Notes: generated from the sequence alone by a model not told the origin. Positions 24,997-34,080 are shown, counted from the first letter of the stretch. The stretch is 64,000 nt of DNA from an uncultured delta proteobacterium (GCA_947259215.1 CAMYLJ010000011.1:198743-262742); one strand, 5' to 3'. Numbers and translations: made by a program.

Positions 24997-26711
24997 CAGT
25001 ACTTGCGCTCCTCGGGCTCCCAGTGGCCGAGCGTCACTTCCTTCTTCTCGATCCGGGGGCCCGCCGGGTCGAAGGTGCACAGCGTGTGGTGCAGCCAGTT
25101 CTGGTCGTCGCGAGTCGTCGCGTCGCTGCGGGTGTGTGCGCCTCGGGACTCCTTGCGCTGAGCCGCCGAGACCGCCACGGATTCGGCCACGTCGAGCATG
25201 TTCCCGAGCTCGAGCGCGGCGATGAGCTCGGTGTTGAAGACCTTGCTGGAGTCCTTCAGCACCAGATCGGCGAAGCGGCCCTTGAGCTGGGCCAGGTTGC
25301 GGCAGGCGGTGTCCATGGAGGTCTGCTCGCGATAGACGCCGCAGCCGTCCTCCATGGCGTCCTGCATCTCGCGCCGCACCTGGGAGATGGTCTCGCCGCC
25401 CTTGCTCTTGCCGCGCAGGGTGTCGAGCCGGGCCGCCTCTTCCTCGGCCAGCTGCCGCATGCGCGCCTCGTTGCCGGCGCTGCTCCCGCGCGCGAAGGTC
25501 ACGGCGCAGCGCCCGGAGCGGGCGCCGAAGACCAGGCACTCGGTCAGCGAGTTCGAGCCCAGGCGGTTGGCGCCGTTCATCGACACGCAGGCCACCTCGC
25601 CGGCCGCGTACAGACCGGGCAGCACGGTGGCGCCGTCGATGTCCGTGTCCACGCCGCCCATCATGTAGTGCACCACCGGACGGATCGGGATCGGCTGGGT
25701 CACCGGATCGACGCCCACGTAGGTGCGCGCCAGCTCCAGCACGAAGGGCAGCCGCTCCTTGAGCTTCGCCTCGCCGAGGTGGGTCAGGTCCAGGTGCACG
25801 AACTCGCCGTAGGGCCCCTTGATGCCGCGCCCCGCCCGGAACTCCTGGATGATCGCGCGGGAGATCATGTCGCGCGGACCGAGCTCGGCCTTGGTGCCGA
25901 CGCCGTAGTCGTAGTCGACCAGGAAGCGCTCGCCCTCGCTGTTCTTCAGGTGGCCGCCCTCGCCGCGGGTGGCCTCGGTGATCAGGATTCCGGTGCCCGG
26001 CAGGCCGGTGGGGTGGTACTGAACGAACTCCTGGTCCTTGAGGGGCACGCCCGCGCGGTAGGCCAGCGACATGCCGTCGCCGGTCTTGATGTTGCCGTTG
26101 GTGGTGAACGGGAAGCACTTGCCCGCGCCCCCGGTGGCGAGGATGACGGCGCGCCCCAGGATGGCGCGCACGCTTCCCTCGCGGATATCGAGCGCCACCA
26201 CCCCGCGCACGACGCCGTCGTCGACCAGCAGCTTCGTGACGAACTGCTCGTCGTAGCGGACGATGCGCTCGAAGCGCATGGAGTGCTGGAAGAGCGAGTG
26301 CAGCATGTGGAAGCCGACCTTGTCGGCGGCGAACCAGGTGCGCTTGGTCGTCATGCCGCCGAAGGCCCGCGTCGCTACCGTGCCGTCCTCGTTGCGGCTC
26401 CAGGGGCAGCCCCAGTGCTCGAGCAACGTCAGCTCCTTGGGAGCCTCCTCGACGAAGTACTCGATCACGTGCTGGTCGCCGAGGAAGTCCGAGCCCTTGA
26501 CGGTGTCGTAGCCGTGCATCTCGAGGCTGTCGTCCTCGCGTGCCACGGCGGCGGCGCCGCCCTCGGCGGAGACCGTGTGGCTCCGCATGGGGTAGACCTT
26601 CGAGACCATCGCGACGCTGATGGTCGGGTCCGCCTCGACGGCCGCGATCGCGGCCCGGATGCCCGCCGCCCCGCCGCCGACGACGATGACGTCGTGCTCG
26701 ATGACTTCCAC
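24996..26711 (-). CDS. frdA: succinate dehydrogenase / fumarate reductase flavoprotein subunit
   Basis: 571 residues. FAD-binding VIVVGGGAAGIRAAIAA, the covalent-FAD region RSHTVSAEGG with its histidine, and catalytic motifs QYHPTGLPG and ATRGEGGHL are present, with RPVVHYMMGG near the C-terminus. It interconverts succinate and fumarate. The N-terminal start MEVIEHDVI has GGGAGA upstream. It is the first gene of the frdABCD operon and divergent from the SDR. Confidence 0.95.
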   Translation of the reverse strand: MEVIEHDVIVVGGGAAGIRAAIAAVEADPTISVAMVSKVYPMRSHTVSAEGGAAAVAREDDSLEMHGYDTVKGSDFLGDQHVIEYFVEEAPKELTLLEHWGCPWSRNEDGTVATRAFGGMTTKRTWFAADKVGFHMLHSLFQHSMRFERIVRYDEQFVTKLLVDDGVVRGVVALDIREGSVRAILGRAVILATGGAGKCFPFTTNGNIKTGDGMSLAYRAGVPLKDQEFVQYHPTGLPGTGILITEATRGEGGHLKNSEGERFLVDYDYGVGTKAELGPRDMISRAIIQEFRAGRGIKGPYGEFVHLDLTHLGEAKLKERLPFVLELARTYVGVDPVTQPIPIRPVVHYMMGGVDTDIDGATVLPGLYAAGEVACVSMNGANRLGSNSLTECLVFGARSGRCAVTFARGSSAGNEARMRQLAEEEAARLDTLRGKSKGGETISQVRREMQDAMEDGCGVYREQTSMDTACRNLAQLKGRFADLVLKDSSKVFNTELIAALELGNMLDVAESVAVSAAQRKESRGAHTRSDATTRDDQNWLHHTLCTFDPAGPRIEKKEVTLGHWEPEERKY

Positions 26712-26757
26712 GGCTTGTCTCCCGCCCGGCGGATTGCGATCTGGGAACGCCCGGGCT

Positions 26758-26800
26758 GAAAAATACTTAGCAGATCAGCGTATTGCGGAAAGGGTAGACT
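26758..26800. promoter_or_regulatory. divergent promoter region frdA / SDR
   Basis: The 123-bp gap 26712-26834 holds an AT-rich patch around 26758-26770 (minus strand CTAAGTATTTTT), unusual at this GC and a likely -10 region for frdA. On the plus strand TAGACT at 26795-26800 may be the SDR -10, followed by a leader with GGAGGA. Confidence 0.4.
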
Positions 26801-26834
26801 CGGCCCGGAGCCGCCAAACGGGAGGAGTTCCGGC

Positions 26835-27591
26835 GTGATTCGAGAGCGCTTCGGACTGGAGGGCAAGACCGCGCTCGTGACGGGCGCGTCGCGCGGCATC
26901 GGCCGCGCCATCGCGATCGGCCTGGCGGAGCACGGTGCCGACGTCGTTCTGGTTTCACGCCAGCGCGAGGGCCTCGAGGCCGTGGCCGAGGAGGTCGCCG
27001 GCCTCGGCCGACGGGCGGAGGTGATTCCCGCCCACACCGGCCGGGAGGAGGAGATCGACGCCCTCGCCAGGGAGGTGGCCGCGCGCGGCCTCGCGGTAGA
27101 CGTCCTGGTGAACAACGCGGCCACGAACCCGGTGATGTCGGGACTCGTGGACCTCGACCCGGCGGCCTGGCGCAAGATCCTCGACACCAACCTGACGGGC
27201 CCGTTCCTGATGTGCCGGGCCTTCGCGCCGGGCATGCTCGAGCGCGGCGCGGGCAGCATCGTGAACGTCGCCTCCAACGGCGGTCTCTCGCCGCCGGCGG
27301 GGATCGCGGCCTACGGCATCTCCAAGGCGGGGCTGATCCACCTGACCCGCTGCCTGGCGAGCGAGCTCGGCCCCCGGGGCGTGCGCAGCAACGCCATCGC
27401 GCCGGGACTGGTGGAGACGCGCTTCGCCTCGGCGCTCTTCGAAGGCCCCGGCTACGAGGCCTACGTGCAGCGCAACCCGCTGCGACGCCACGCCCAGCCC
27501 GAGGAGCGGCAGCGTCGTCTTCCTGGCGAGCGACGCCGGCAGCTACGCAAACGGCGAGATCATCGTCCTGGACGGCGGCGGCACCCTCTAG
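26835..27591 (+). pseudogene. SDR-family oxidoreductase, frameshifted near the C-terminus
   Basis: Short-chain dehydrogenase with TGASRGIG (cofactor), NNAA, and the catalytic S-Y-K in NVASNGG/AAYGISKAG. From GTG 26835 (GGAGGA upstream) the frame is normal up to RHAQPEE near 27513. The expected C-terminus (VVFLASDAG, NGEIIVLDGGGTL, stop 27589-27591) follows in another frame. The span is 757 nt, one more than a multiple of three. A loss of about 5 nt after GAGGAG explains this. It is either a real mutation or an assembly error; without correction the product would run on out of frame. Confidence 0.85.
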
Positions 27592-30056
27592 GGCGACGGC
27601 AGCGGATCGCAGGGCAGCGGGTCGCCGTCGGGCATCTCGGTGGCGAAGACGTCGCCCTGGGGTCCCGTCTCCAACACCGTGTTGTCCGCGTCGCAGATCC
27701 CGTCGCAGAAGTTCTCCACCTGGCCACCCGGCCGCAGGAAGGCGGACAGCTGGCGCAGCGACGCCGGGATGAACTGGCGCCGCGCGTGGGGATCGCAGCG
27801 GTTGCGATCCGACGGCGCGTTGGCGAGGGGCGGAATGATGCCCGCCGCCTGCTGGGCCGGATCGTTCGGGTCGAGCCCGCCGGTCTCGGTCACCACGAAG
27901 GCGGACTCCAGCGGCCCCGGCGCGTCGGGAATCTGCGGCAGGCCCGAGAGGAAGGAGCCCTCGAGCATCGGGATCCCGAGGGTGCGCGCCGTGATCTCCG
28001 TGCACTGGTTCGACACCTGCTGGTCGAGCCAGGCCGCGGTGAGCATCATCTGCTTGGCGTTCGTTCCGGGCAGCGGGTTGCGGGTGATGTGGCCCGCGTA
28101 GCCGACGCTCTCGCCCGTGGTCCAGAGCTCCGCCACCAGGCCGAGCCCCAGGATCTGCGTCAGCGGGTTGGTGCCGATCGTGAGGTCCAGCAGCAGCTGG
28201 AACTCGATGAACGGCGTCGCGCGCTGGAGCAGGCAGTTGAAGTTGAAGGACGGCACGTCGGCGTTCACGTGGGACACGTCCGGGGAGAGGGCCGCGAACA
28301 TGAGGCCCATGACGCCGCCCAGGCTGGCGCCGAAGTAGAACATCTCCTCCTCGGGCCGGAAGACACCGTGGCCCGCCGGCGCGACGAACTCCGGGTGCGC
28401 GTTGAAGAGGCCTAGCTTCATCATGCGCGCGAGCACGAGCTGGTTGAGCTGGCCCTGGCGCAGCCGGTCGGGCAGCGCGGGGAAGGTCTCCAGGTTGCTC
28501 GCCAGGTTGATGATGAACGATCCCAGCAGGTTGCCGTCCGGATCGGTCTGGACCGCGATGTCCTGGTTCGAGAGGCCGCGCCAGCTGGTGCCGCCGGTGA
28601 TGTAGTCGTACTCCCCGTTCGGACTGACGCCGAAGAGGTCGTCCGCCGCCGCGATGCCCTCGCTCACTCCGATCGCGAAGTCGGGCCCGTCCCCGAACAG
28701 GCCGTGACCGAGCACGGTGGCGTAGATCCTGCGCTCCTCGGGAGGCTCGAGGGCGAGACAGGAGATCGATATCCCGTAGGGCGGATGGGTGACGCCTTCG
28801 GCGACGGGCGTGACCCCGTCGGGGCCGGTGCGCAAGGTGCCGGGCTCGAGAATGTCCGTCTCCGGATCGCTCGTCAGGAAGAGCGGCACCGGGTAGGTCC
28901 CGCGGACCTCCTTCCAGATCTTCTGCCCGGGCTGGCTGCAGTCGAACACCTCCACCGAGTCCACCGTGAAGGTGGGCTGGCTCTCCTCGACCAGCCAGGC
29001 GAAGGACTGGTCGCGCATGGAGAGCATCTGGCCGGTCAGGTTCTCGTCGCTGGCGGTGTGGAAGTCGAAGGCCAGGACCAGCTCTTCGCGGGCGACGCCG
29101 AGCTCGGCCAGGCGCCCGAAGATCTCCTCCAGGCGCGGGCGCTCCTCCTCGACGGCGGGGATGTCGCTCGGCCGCTCGTCCCGGAGCGCGGCGAAGACCG
29201 CCTCCGCCTCCACGGGCAGCCCGGCGTCGTCCACCAGCTTGCGCGTGGCCACGATGTAGCGGCGCCCGGGCTCGAGGACGCGGCCCGGCCGCAGGATCAG
29301 CGCGCGCTTGTCGGGCTTGCCCGCGCCGCGGACGTCGTTCTCGAGCCAGTGGTAGAGCCGCTCGCCGGTCTCCCAGTCGATCAGCAGGCTCGGGCTGTCC
29401 GGCGCGACGGAGATCAGGTCCGTCGAGCGCTGGAGGGACTCCTGGAGCCGCGAGGCGCCCGAGGCGGCCAGGTCCACGCCCGCCGGGAAGTGCATCAGCA
29501 CCTGGGCGCCGATCGTGAAGCCGTCCCGCTCGCGGAAGATGGCGGCCGGGATGTCCTGGCCGTTCTGCTGGGGGATTCCGATCTGCGGAACCTCGAGCCG
29601 ACGGCCGCTCGGCGTGGTCGGGTCGAGCGCGAGGAAGCGGCTGGACGGATACGGCAGCAGGCAGGTCACGCCGTTCAAGAGCTCGCACCGGTCGGGGTCG
29701 AAGTCCGGGCGCACCAGGTCGACGGTCTCGAAGTGACTGTGCTGGGAGGCGCCGCCGCCCCTCACCTCGAGCTCGTGCTTCCCCTCGGCCACGCCGGCCA
29801 GCACGCCGTAGACGACGCCGGGTGCGACCGTGAGCTGGCCGGTCACGTCGTTGCCGTCGAGCAGCACCTGGAGGCTGGCCGGGTCGATCTCGTGCGTCTC
29901 GATCTCGACGCCGACGTCGCCCACCGACGTGAGAAGACCCGGGGCGGGCGCGTGCACCGTGAAGAGCGATACGCCGCACTCGGGCGCCAGGCCACCGGCC
30001 AGCATCAGGACCGCAAGCCAGACCGTCCCTCGGCGTCGGAATCGGGCGCCCACCAT
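27588..30056 (-). CDS. large secreted alpha/beta-hydrolase-like protein
   Basis: 822 residues. Signal sequence GTVWLAVLMLAGGLAPEC, an Ig-like N-terminal part, then a catalytic domain with the oxyanion stretch ATVLGHGLFGDG and a GxSxG elbow FYFGASLGGVMG. Several cysteines near the C-terminus (FCDGICD) suggest disulfides. It resembles extracellular lipase/esterase-like proteins common in myxobacterial genomes; the substrate is unknown. ATG 30056 is preferred over 30062 because GGAGG is then 9 nt away. Its stop shares CTAG with the SDR stop. Confidence 0.75.
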   Translation of the reverse strand: MVGARFRRRGTVWLAVLMLAGGLAPECGVSLFTVHAPAPGLLTSVGDVGVEIETHEIDPASLQVLLDGNDVTGQLTVAPGVVYGVLAGVAEGKHELEVRGGGASQHSHFETVDLVRPDFDPDRCELLNGVTCLLPYPSSRFLALDPTTPSGRRLEVPQIGIPQQNGQDIPAAIFRERDGFTIGAQVLMHFPAGVDLAASGASRLQESLQRSTDLISVAPDSPSLLIDWETGERLYHWLENDVRGAGKPDKRALILRPGRVLEPGRRYIVATRKLVDDAGLPVEAEAVFAALRDERPSDIPAVEEERPRLEEIFGRLAELGVAREELVLAFDFHTASDENLTGQMLSMRDQSFAWLVEESQPTFTVDSVEVFDCSQPGQKIWKEVRGTYPVPLFLTSDPETDILEPGTLRTGPDGVTPVAEGVTHPPYGISISCLALEPPEERRIYATVLGHGLFGDGPDFAIGVSEGIAAADDLFGVSPNGEYDYITGGTSWRGLSNQDIAVQTDPDGNLLGSFIINLASNLETFPALPDRLRQGQLNQLVLARMMKLGLFNAHPEFVAPAGHGVFRPEEEMFYFGASLGGVMGLMFAALSPDVSHVNADVPSFNFNCLLQRATPFIEFQLLLDLTIGTNPLTQILGLGLVAELWTTGESVGYAGHITRNPLPGTNAKQMMLTAAWLDQQVSNQCTEITARTLGIPMLEGSFLSGLPQIPDAPGPLESAFVVTETGGLDPNDPAQQAAGIIPPLANAPSDRNRCDPHARRQFIPASLRQLSAFLRPGGQVENFCDGICDADNTVLETGPQGDVFATEMPDGDPLPCDPLPSP

Positions 30057-30243
30057 CGGCATCGACCTCCCAGCTCGAAGCTCCGCCACAGCAACCACGC
30101 GGTCGAACGTCCACAGCCTCGGCGGGGGTCCGACGCGACGCGATTCTACCACGCGTTCAGGGACTTTCACCGAGCAGAACCAGCGACTTACCCGGGGCCC
30201 ACCACCACTCGCAAGATCCCGGGCAAGCCCCCGGAACGCCGAT

Positions 30244-31305
30244 TCAATCGACCGCAGGGCCCGGCAGCGGCTGCTGCTGGGTGACGCAGTGGAGGGCACC
30301 GAGCCCCACCACCAGGTCGCGGCACGGGACGCCCACCAGCTCGCGGCCGACCAGCAGCTCGCGCAGCACCGCCAGGGCCTGCTCGTCGCTCGGGGCCTCG
30401 AAGGTGGGGACCAGCGCCACCCCGTTCGCCAGGTAGAAGTTGGCGTAGCTCGCGGGCAGGCGTTCGCCCGCGGCCTGGAGCGGCGGCGGCATGGGCAGCG
30501 CCACCACGTCGACGGGCTTCCCCTCGGCGTCCCGCAGGCCGCGCAGGCGCTCCCGGGCGGCCGCCAGCGGCGCGTGGTTCGCATCGCCGGCATCCGGCTC
30601 CTGCGCCAGCACGACGACCCCCGGGGCCACGAAGCGCGCAAAGTCGTCCACGTGCCCGTCGGTGTCGTCCCCGGCGATGCCGTCGCCGAGCCAGACCACC
30701 TGCCGCGCGCCGAGGGTGTCGGCCAGGAGCTGCTCCAGCGCCTCGCGGGTCCGGCCCGGACCGCGGTTCGGGTTCAGCAGGCAGGACTCCGTGGTCAGGA
30801 TCGTGCCGCGGCCGTCCCCGTCGACGGCGCCGCCCTCGAGCACCCGCGAGGCCCGGAAGCGCGGCAGTCCCAGGCGCTCGGCGAGCACGGCCGGCACCGC
30901 CGCGTCGCGATCCCAGGGCGGGTACTTGCGCCCCCAGGCGTCGAAGGGGAAGTCCACGACGGCCGACTCGGCGCCGCGCAGCAGCCAGACGGGACCGCAG
31001 TCGCGCAGCCAGCCGTCGTCGGTCGGAACCGGGTGGAAGGCCACGCCGCGGTCGGGATCGACGCCGGCGGTCGCCAGCGCTTCCCGGGCGCCGGCCTCGT
31101 GCGCCGCATCGTTCACCAGGATGCAGACCCGTTCCCGCCCCTGAAGCGCAGCCGTCATCGCCACGAACGCGCGCCGCGCGCCCTGCATGCAGCCCGGCCA
31201 CGTGTCCGGGTTGTGCGGCCACGTGAACCACGTCGCCGCGTGGGGCTCCCATTCTGCGGGCCAGCGCCAGCCCTGCGTCGCGGGCGCCGCCGGGCTCTCA
31301 GACAT
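30244..31305 (-). CDS. aguA: agmatine deiminase
   Basis: Hydrolyses agmatine to N-carbamoylputrescine and ammonia. 353 residues of the guanidino-modifying (pentein) fold. Motifs: VLEGGAVDGDGRGT, LGDGIAGDDTDGHVDD (acid/His), NFYLANGVALVP, and the nucleophile C340 in ALHCVTQQQP. It lies downstream of aguB on the same strand. The first 17 codons are part of a duplicated segment (see 31259-31417). The gap 30057-30243 upstream of the hydrolase holds no gene that I can see. Confidence 0.95.
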   Translation of the reverse strand: MSESPAAPATQGWRWPAEWEPHAATWFTWPHNPDTWPGCMQGARRAFVAMTAALQGRERVCILVNDAAHEAGAREALATAGVDPDRGVAFHPVPTDDGWLRDCGPVWLLRGAESAVVDFPFDAWGRKYPPWDRDAAVPAVLAERLGLPRFRASRVLEGGAVDGDGRGTILTTESCLLNPNRGPGRTREALEQLLADTLGARQVVWLGDGIAGDDTDGHVDDFARFVAPGVVVLAQEPDAGDANHAPLAAARERLRGLRDAEGKPVDVVALPMPPPLQAAGERLPASYANFYLANGVALVPTFEAPSDEQALAVLRELLVGRELVGVPCRDLVVGLGALHCVTQQQPLPGPAVD

Positions 31306-31417
31306 GGTCCTGGCGCCTCCGGGATCTCCGCTCGGCGCCGCCTCGCTGCGCGCCGGCTCCGCCGGCTTGCCGCGCAGGCCAGCGCCAGCCCTGCTTCGCG
31401 GGCGCCGTCGGGCTCTC
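31259..31417 (-). repeat. duplicated aguA 5' segment flanking a 77-bp insert
   Basis: 31259-31299 (inside aguA) and 31377-31417 (between aguB and aguA) match at 39 of 41 positions. The upstream copy would encode ESPTAPAKQGWRWPA from a GTG overlapping the aguB stop; the functional copy reads ESPAAPATQGWRWPA. The 77-bp spacer is rich in GCCGGC inverted repeats. The upstream frame runs about 40 codons and ends at the aguA ATG. Confidence 0.85.
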
Positions 31418-31435
31418 GGGCGTGACGGACACGGG

Positions 31436-32302
31436 TCAGTCGCGCAGGCGCTTCGACAGGTCGGCGTAGGCGTCGATGCGACGGTCCCGGAGGAAGGGCC
31501 AGTCGCGGCGTACGCGCTCGATCGCGTCCAGGTCGCACTCCACCACCAGCACCTCCTCTTCCTCCGCCGAGGCGCGGGCCAGCACGCGGCCGAATGGATC
31601 GGCGACGAACGACTGGCCCCAGAAGCGGATCCCGTCCTCGCGGCCGACCCGGTTCACCGCCGCCACGAAGACCCCGTTGGCGATGGCGTGGGCACGCTGG
31701 GCGGTCTCCCAGGCATCATGCTGGGCGGCGTCCACCTCGGCGCCTTCGTCGAACTGCCAGCCGATGGCGGTCGGATAGAGCAGCAGCTCGGCGCCCGCGA
31801 GGGCGCTGAGCCGGGCCGCTTCCGGGAACCACTGGTCCCAGCACACGAGCGTCCCCACCCGGGCGACGCGGGTCGGAACCGCGACGAAGCCGAGATCGCC
31901 CGGCGCGAAGTAGAACTTCTCGTAGTAGAGCGGGTCGTCGGGGATGTGCATCTTGCGGTAGACGCCCGCCAGCGAGCCGTCGGCATCGAGCACCACCGCG
32001 GTGTTGTGGTAGACGCCGGGCGTTCGCCGCTCGAACACCGAGCCCACCACGACGACGCCCCGGGCCGCGGCCAGCTTGGCCAGGCTCTCGCTGGTGGGGC
32101 CGGGCACCGGCTCGGCCCCGTCGAAGAGCGCCGGGTCCTCGCGCTGGCAGAAATAGCGCGAGCGGAAGAGCTCCTGGAGGCAGACGAGGCCGGCGCCGCG
32201 GTCGGCCGCCTCCTCGATCCCGGCCAGCGCGCGGGCCAGATTCTCCCCCGGATCCTCCCCGCAGCGCATCTGCACGAGACCGATCCGAAGCGTCCGGGCC
32301 AT
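31436..32302 (-). CDS. aguB: N-carbamoylputrescine amidase
   Basis: Nitrilase-superfamily amidohydrolase that converts N-carbamoylputrescine to putrescine, CO2 and ammonia. 288 residues with the catalytic triad E44 (CLQELF), K117 (VYRKMHIPDD) and C154 (LVCWDQWFPE). RFWGQSFVADPFG is also typical. The following aguA makes an operon giving putrescine from agmatine. It is divergent from the NYN gene. Confidence 0.95.
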   Translation of the reverse strand: MARTLRIGLVQMRCGEDPGENLARALAGIEEAADRGAGLVCLQELFRSRYFCQREDPALFDGAEPVPGPTSESLAKLAAARGVVVVGSVFERRTPGVYHNTAVVLDADGSLAGVYRKMHIPDDPLYYEKFYFAPGDLGFVAVPTRVARVGTLVCWDQWFPEAARLSALAGAELLLYPTAIGWQFDEGAEVDAAQHDAWETAQRAHAIANGVFVAAVNRVGREDGIRFWGQSFVADPFGRVLARASAEEEEVLVVECDLDAIERVRRDWPFLRDRRIDAYADLSKRLRD

Positions 32303-32464
32303 GGCCTGCTGGGTACCCCATCCCCGACGTGACCGCCGCTGTCACGCCGCCCCGCCAGCCTGGGATGCATGCGCAGCACACTTCTCGGGATCGCCCAGAC
32401 CCTGGGCATCGTCGCGGCCTTCGCGGGGGCCGGCCTCGCGGCCGGCACGTTCTACCCTCGAGCC

Positions 32465-32857
32465 ATGCCCGAGCGCCCGGATCAGGTCTGGCTGGTGGAT
32501 GGATTCAACGTGATCCAGGTGGCACTGCTGGCGGGCGGCGAGCGCGATGGCTGGTGGCGGAGCGAGCGCCGGACCGAGCTCCTGGCCCGGGCCGGGCAGC
32601 TGGCGTCGCCGGAGACGCCCGTCTGGGTGGCCTTCGACGGCGAACGTCCGGCAGCGGAGCCCGAGCCCGACGCTCCGCTGCGGGCGGTCTTCGCCCCGTC
32701 CGCAGACGCCTGGCTGCTGGAGCGACTGTCGCAGGAAGACGCGGCGTGCGTCCGCCTGGTGACGGCGGACCGCCGGCTCGCGAACCGGGCCCGGGCGCGG
32801 GGCGCCGAGATCGTGTCGCCGCGGGCCTTTCTCGAGCTGTGTCCGGACCGGGCCTGA
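32465..32857 (+). CDS. NYN/PIN-like domain protein (YacP-type)
   Basis: About 130 residues. The N-terminus VWLVDGFNVIQ is the NYN nuclease signature with the first acidic residue; VWVAFDGERPA and RLVTADRRLANRARARGAEIV supply the others. It is a putative RNA-processing nuclease. ATG 32465 is chosen because TACCCT lies 6 nt upstream and the fold starts immediately. An upstream in-frame ATG at 32369 would add a hydrophobic 32-residue leader, which I consider less likely. Confidence 0.75.
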   Translation: MPERPDQVWLVDGFNVIQVALLAGGERDGWWRSERRTELLARAGQLASPETPVWVAFDGERPAAEPEPDAPLRAVFAPSADAWLLERLSQEDAACVRLVTADRRLANRARARGAEIVSPRAFLELCPDRA

Positions 32858-32863
32858 GCCGGC

Positions 32864-33856
32864 TCAGGGGTTCGCGTAGACCTCGGGGTTCGCGCAGTGG
32901 GGCATCCGTCGCCCCGCGAGCCCCGCCAGCAGGTTCTCCACCGACAGCTCGGCCATCCGCCGTCGGGTGGCCACGCTGGCGCTTCCGATGTGGGGGGTCA
33001 GGACCAGTCCCTTCAACCCGAGCAGCGGGCTGTCGGGAGCCAGCGGCTCCTGCTCGAAGACGTCCAGGGCCGCGCCCCCGAGACGACCCGCAGCCAGGGC
33101 CTCGGCCAGGGCCGCTTCGTCCACCACCTCGCCGCGAGAGGTGTTCACCAGGCACGAGCCGGGCTTCATGCGAGCCAGGGCGGCCGCGTCGACGAGGTGC
33201 CGGGTCTGCGGCGTCAAGGCCACGTGCAGGCTCACGAAGTCCGCATCCGCCAGCAGGCGTTCCAGATCGACGAAGTGCACGCCCTCGTCCGCCGCCTCCC
33301 GCTTCGGATGCCGCGACCAGCCGAGCACCCGCATCCCGAATCCGCGCGCCCGGCGCGCCACGGCCCGCCCGATGGCGCCGACGCCCACCACGCCGAGGGT
33401 CGCCCCGTGCACGTCCCGGCCGAGCAGCAGGTCCGGCTCCCAGCGCCGCTGGGGCGTCCAGCTCCCCGCGCGCAGCCAGCGCTCCGCCTCCGGCACCCGC
33501 CGGGCCAACGCCAGCAGGAGCGCGAAGGCCAGGTCTGCCGTGGTCTCGGTCAGGACCCCGGGCGTGTGGCCCACGGGCAGCCCGCGGGCCGTGGCCGCCG
33601 CCAGGTCCACGTGGTCCACCCCCACCGAGCAGCTCGAGAGGGCCTGGAGCCGGGGACAGGCCGCGAGCAGGCCCGCATCGATGCGATCCGTGAGCATGCA
33701 GAGGAGCCCGTCGGCCCCGCGGGCCAGGGAGCGCAGCGCGTGGGGTGGGGGTGCACCCACACCCTCCCAGAGCCGGATCCCGGCGACCTCGCCCAGGCGC
33801 TCCAGCGCCCCGCCGGGCAGCCCGCGGGTCACCGCCACGATGGGCTCGTCAGGCAT
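32864..33856 (-). CDS. D-2-hydroxyacid dehydrogenase family protein
   Basis: 330 residues of the glyoxylate/hydroxypyruvate reductase type. Rossmann motif GVVGVGAIGRAVA; catalytic arginine in NTSRGEVVDEAAL, glutamate in DVFEQEPL and histidine in LTPHIGSAS. It reduces a 2-oxo acid with NAD(P)H; the exact substrate is not determinable. It converges on the NYN gene with a 6-bp gap. The start is ATG 33856 (MPDEPIVAV). Confidence 0.92.
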   Translation of the reverse strand: MPDEPIVAVTRGLPGGALERLGEVAGIRLWEGVGAPPPHALRSLARGADGLLCMLTDRIDAGLLAACPRLQALSSCSVGVDHVDLAAATARGLPVGHTPGVLTETTADLAFALLLALARRVPEAERWLRAGSWTPQRRWEPDLLLGRDVHGATLGVVGVGAIGRAVARRARGFGMRVLGWSRHPKREAADEGVHFVDLERLLADADFVSLHVALTPQTRHLVDAAALARMKPGSCLVNTSRGEVVDEAALAEALAAGRLGGAALDVFEQEPLAPDSPLLGLKGLVLTPHIGSASVATRRRMAELSVENLLAGLAGRRMPHCANPEVYANP

Positions 33857-33971
33857 GCCGCCGGGTAGCACACGGCCCGCCGGCCCCCACACGCGAGCCT
33901 GAATCGAGCCAGCGGGGAGCGGTGTCGCTCGGGTGCGGGGGAGACCCCGCGAAGGGGAGGCGTGAGTCTGC

Positions 33972-34003
33972 TTGACCCCGCGACTCCGCCCACATTAATG
34001 TGG
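33972..34003 (+). promoter_or_regulatory. promoter with palindromic operator upstream of the MMPL exporter
   Basis: TTGACC (33972-33977) is followed after 16 bp by ATTAAT (33994-33999), a good -35/-10 pair. The -10 lies inside the perfect 14-bp palindrome CCACATTAATGTGG (33990-34003). This AT-centred palindrome in 70 % GC DNA is a likely repressor site that would block RNA polymerase. Confidence 0.6.
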
Positions 34004-34059
34004 CCTTCCTGCCGCTCGCATGGGCGGCAGTGCGCGCCAGATCCGAATTGACGACGCGA

Positions 34060-34080
34060 CCGCCCTCCCCCTGAGGGCGG
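34060..34080 (+). promoter_or_regulatory. 5'-UTR hairpin before the MMPL exporter
   Basis: CCGCCCTC (34060-34067) pairs with GAGGGCGG (34073-34080) over a CCCCT loop, 24 nt before the ATG at 34105 and just before the AGAGGAAG ribosome-binding site. It may influence translation or be incidental. Confidence 0.35.

Noticed and set aside
32369..32464. Hydrophobic N-terminal extension of the NYN protein (signal-like)
   Set aside because: NYN proteins are cytosolic, and the conserved fold begins right after ATG 32465, which has a TACCCT box 6 nt upstream.
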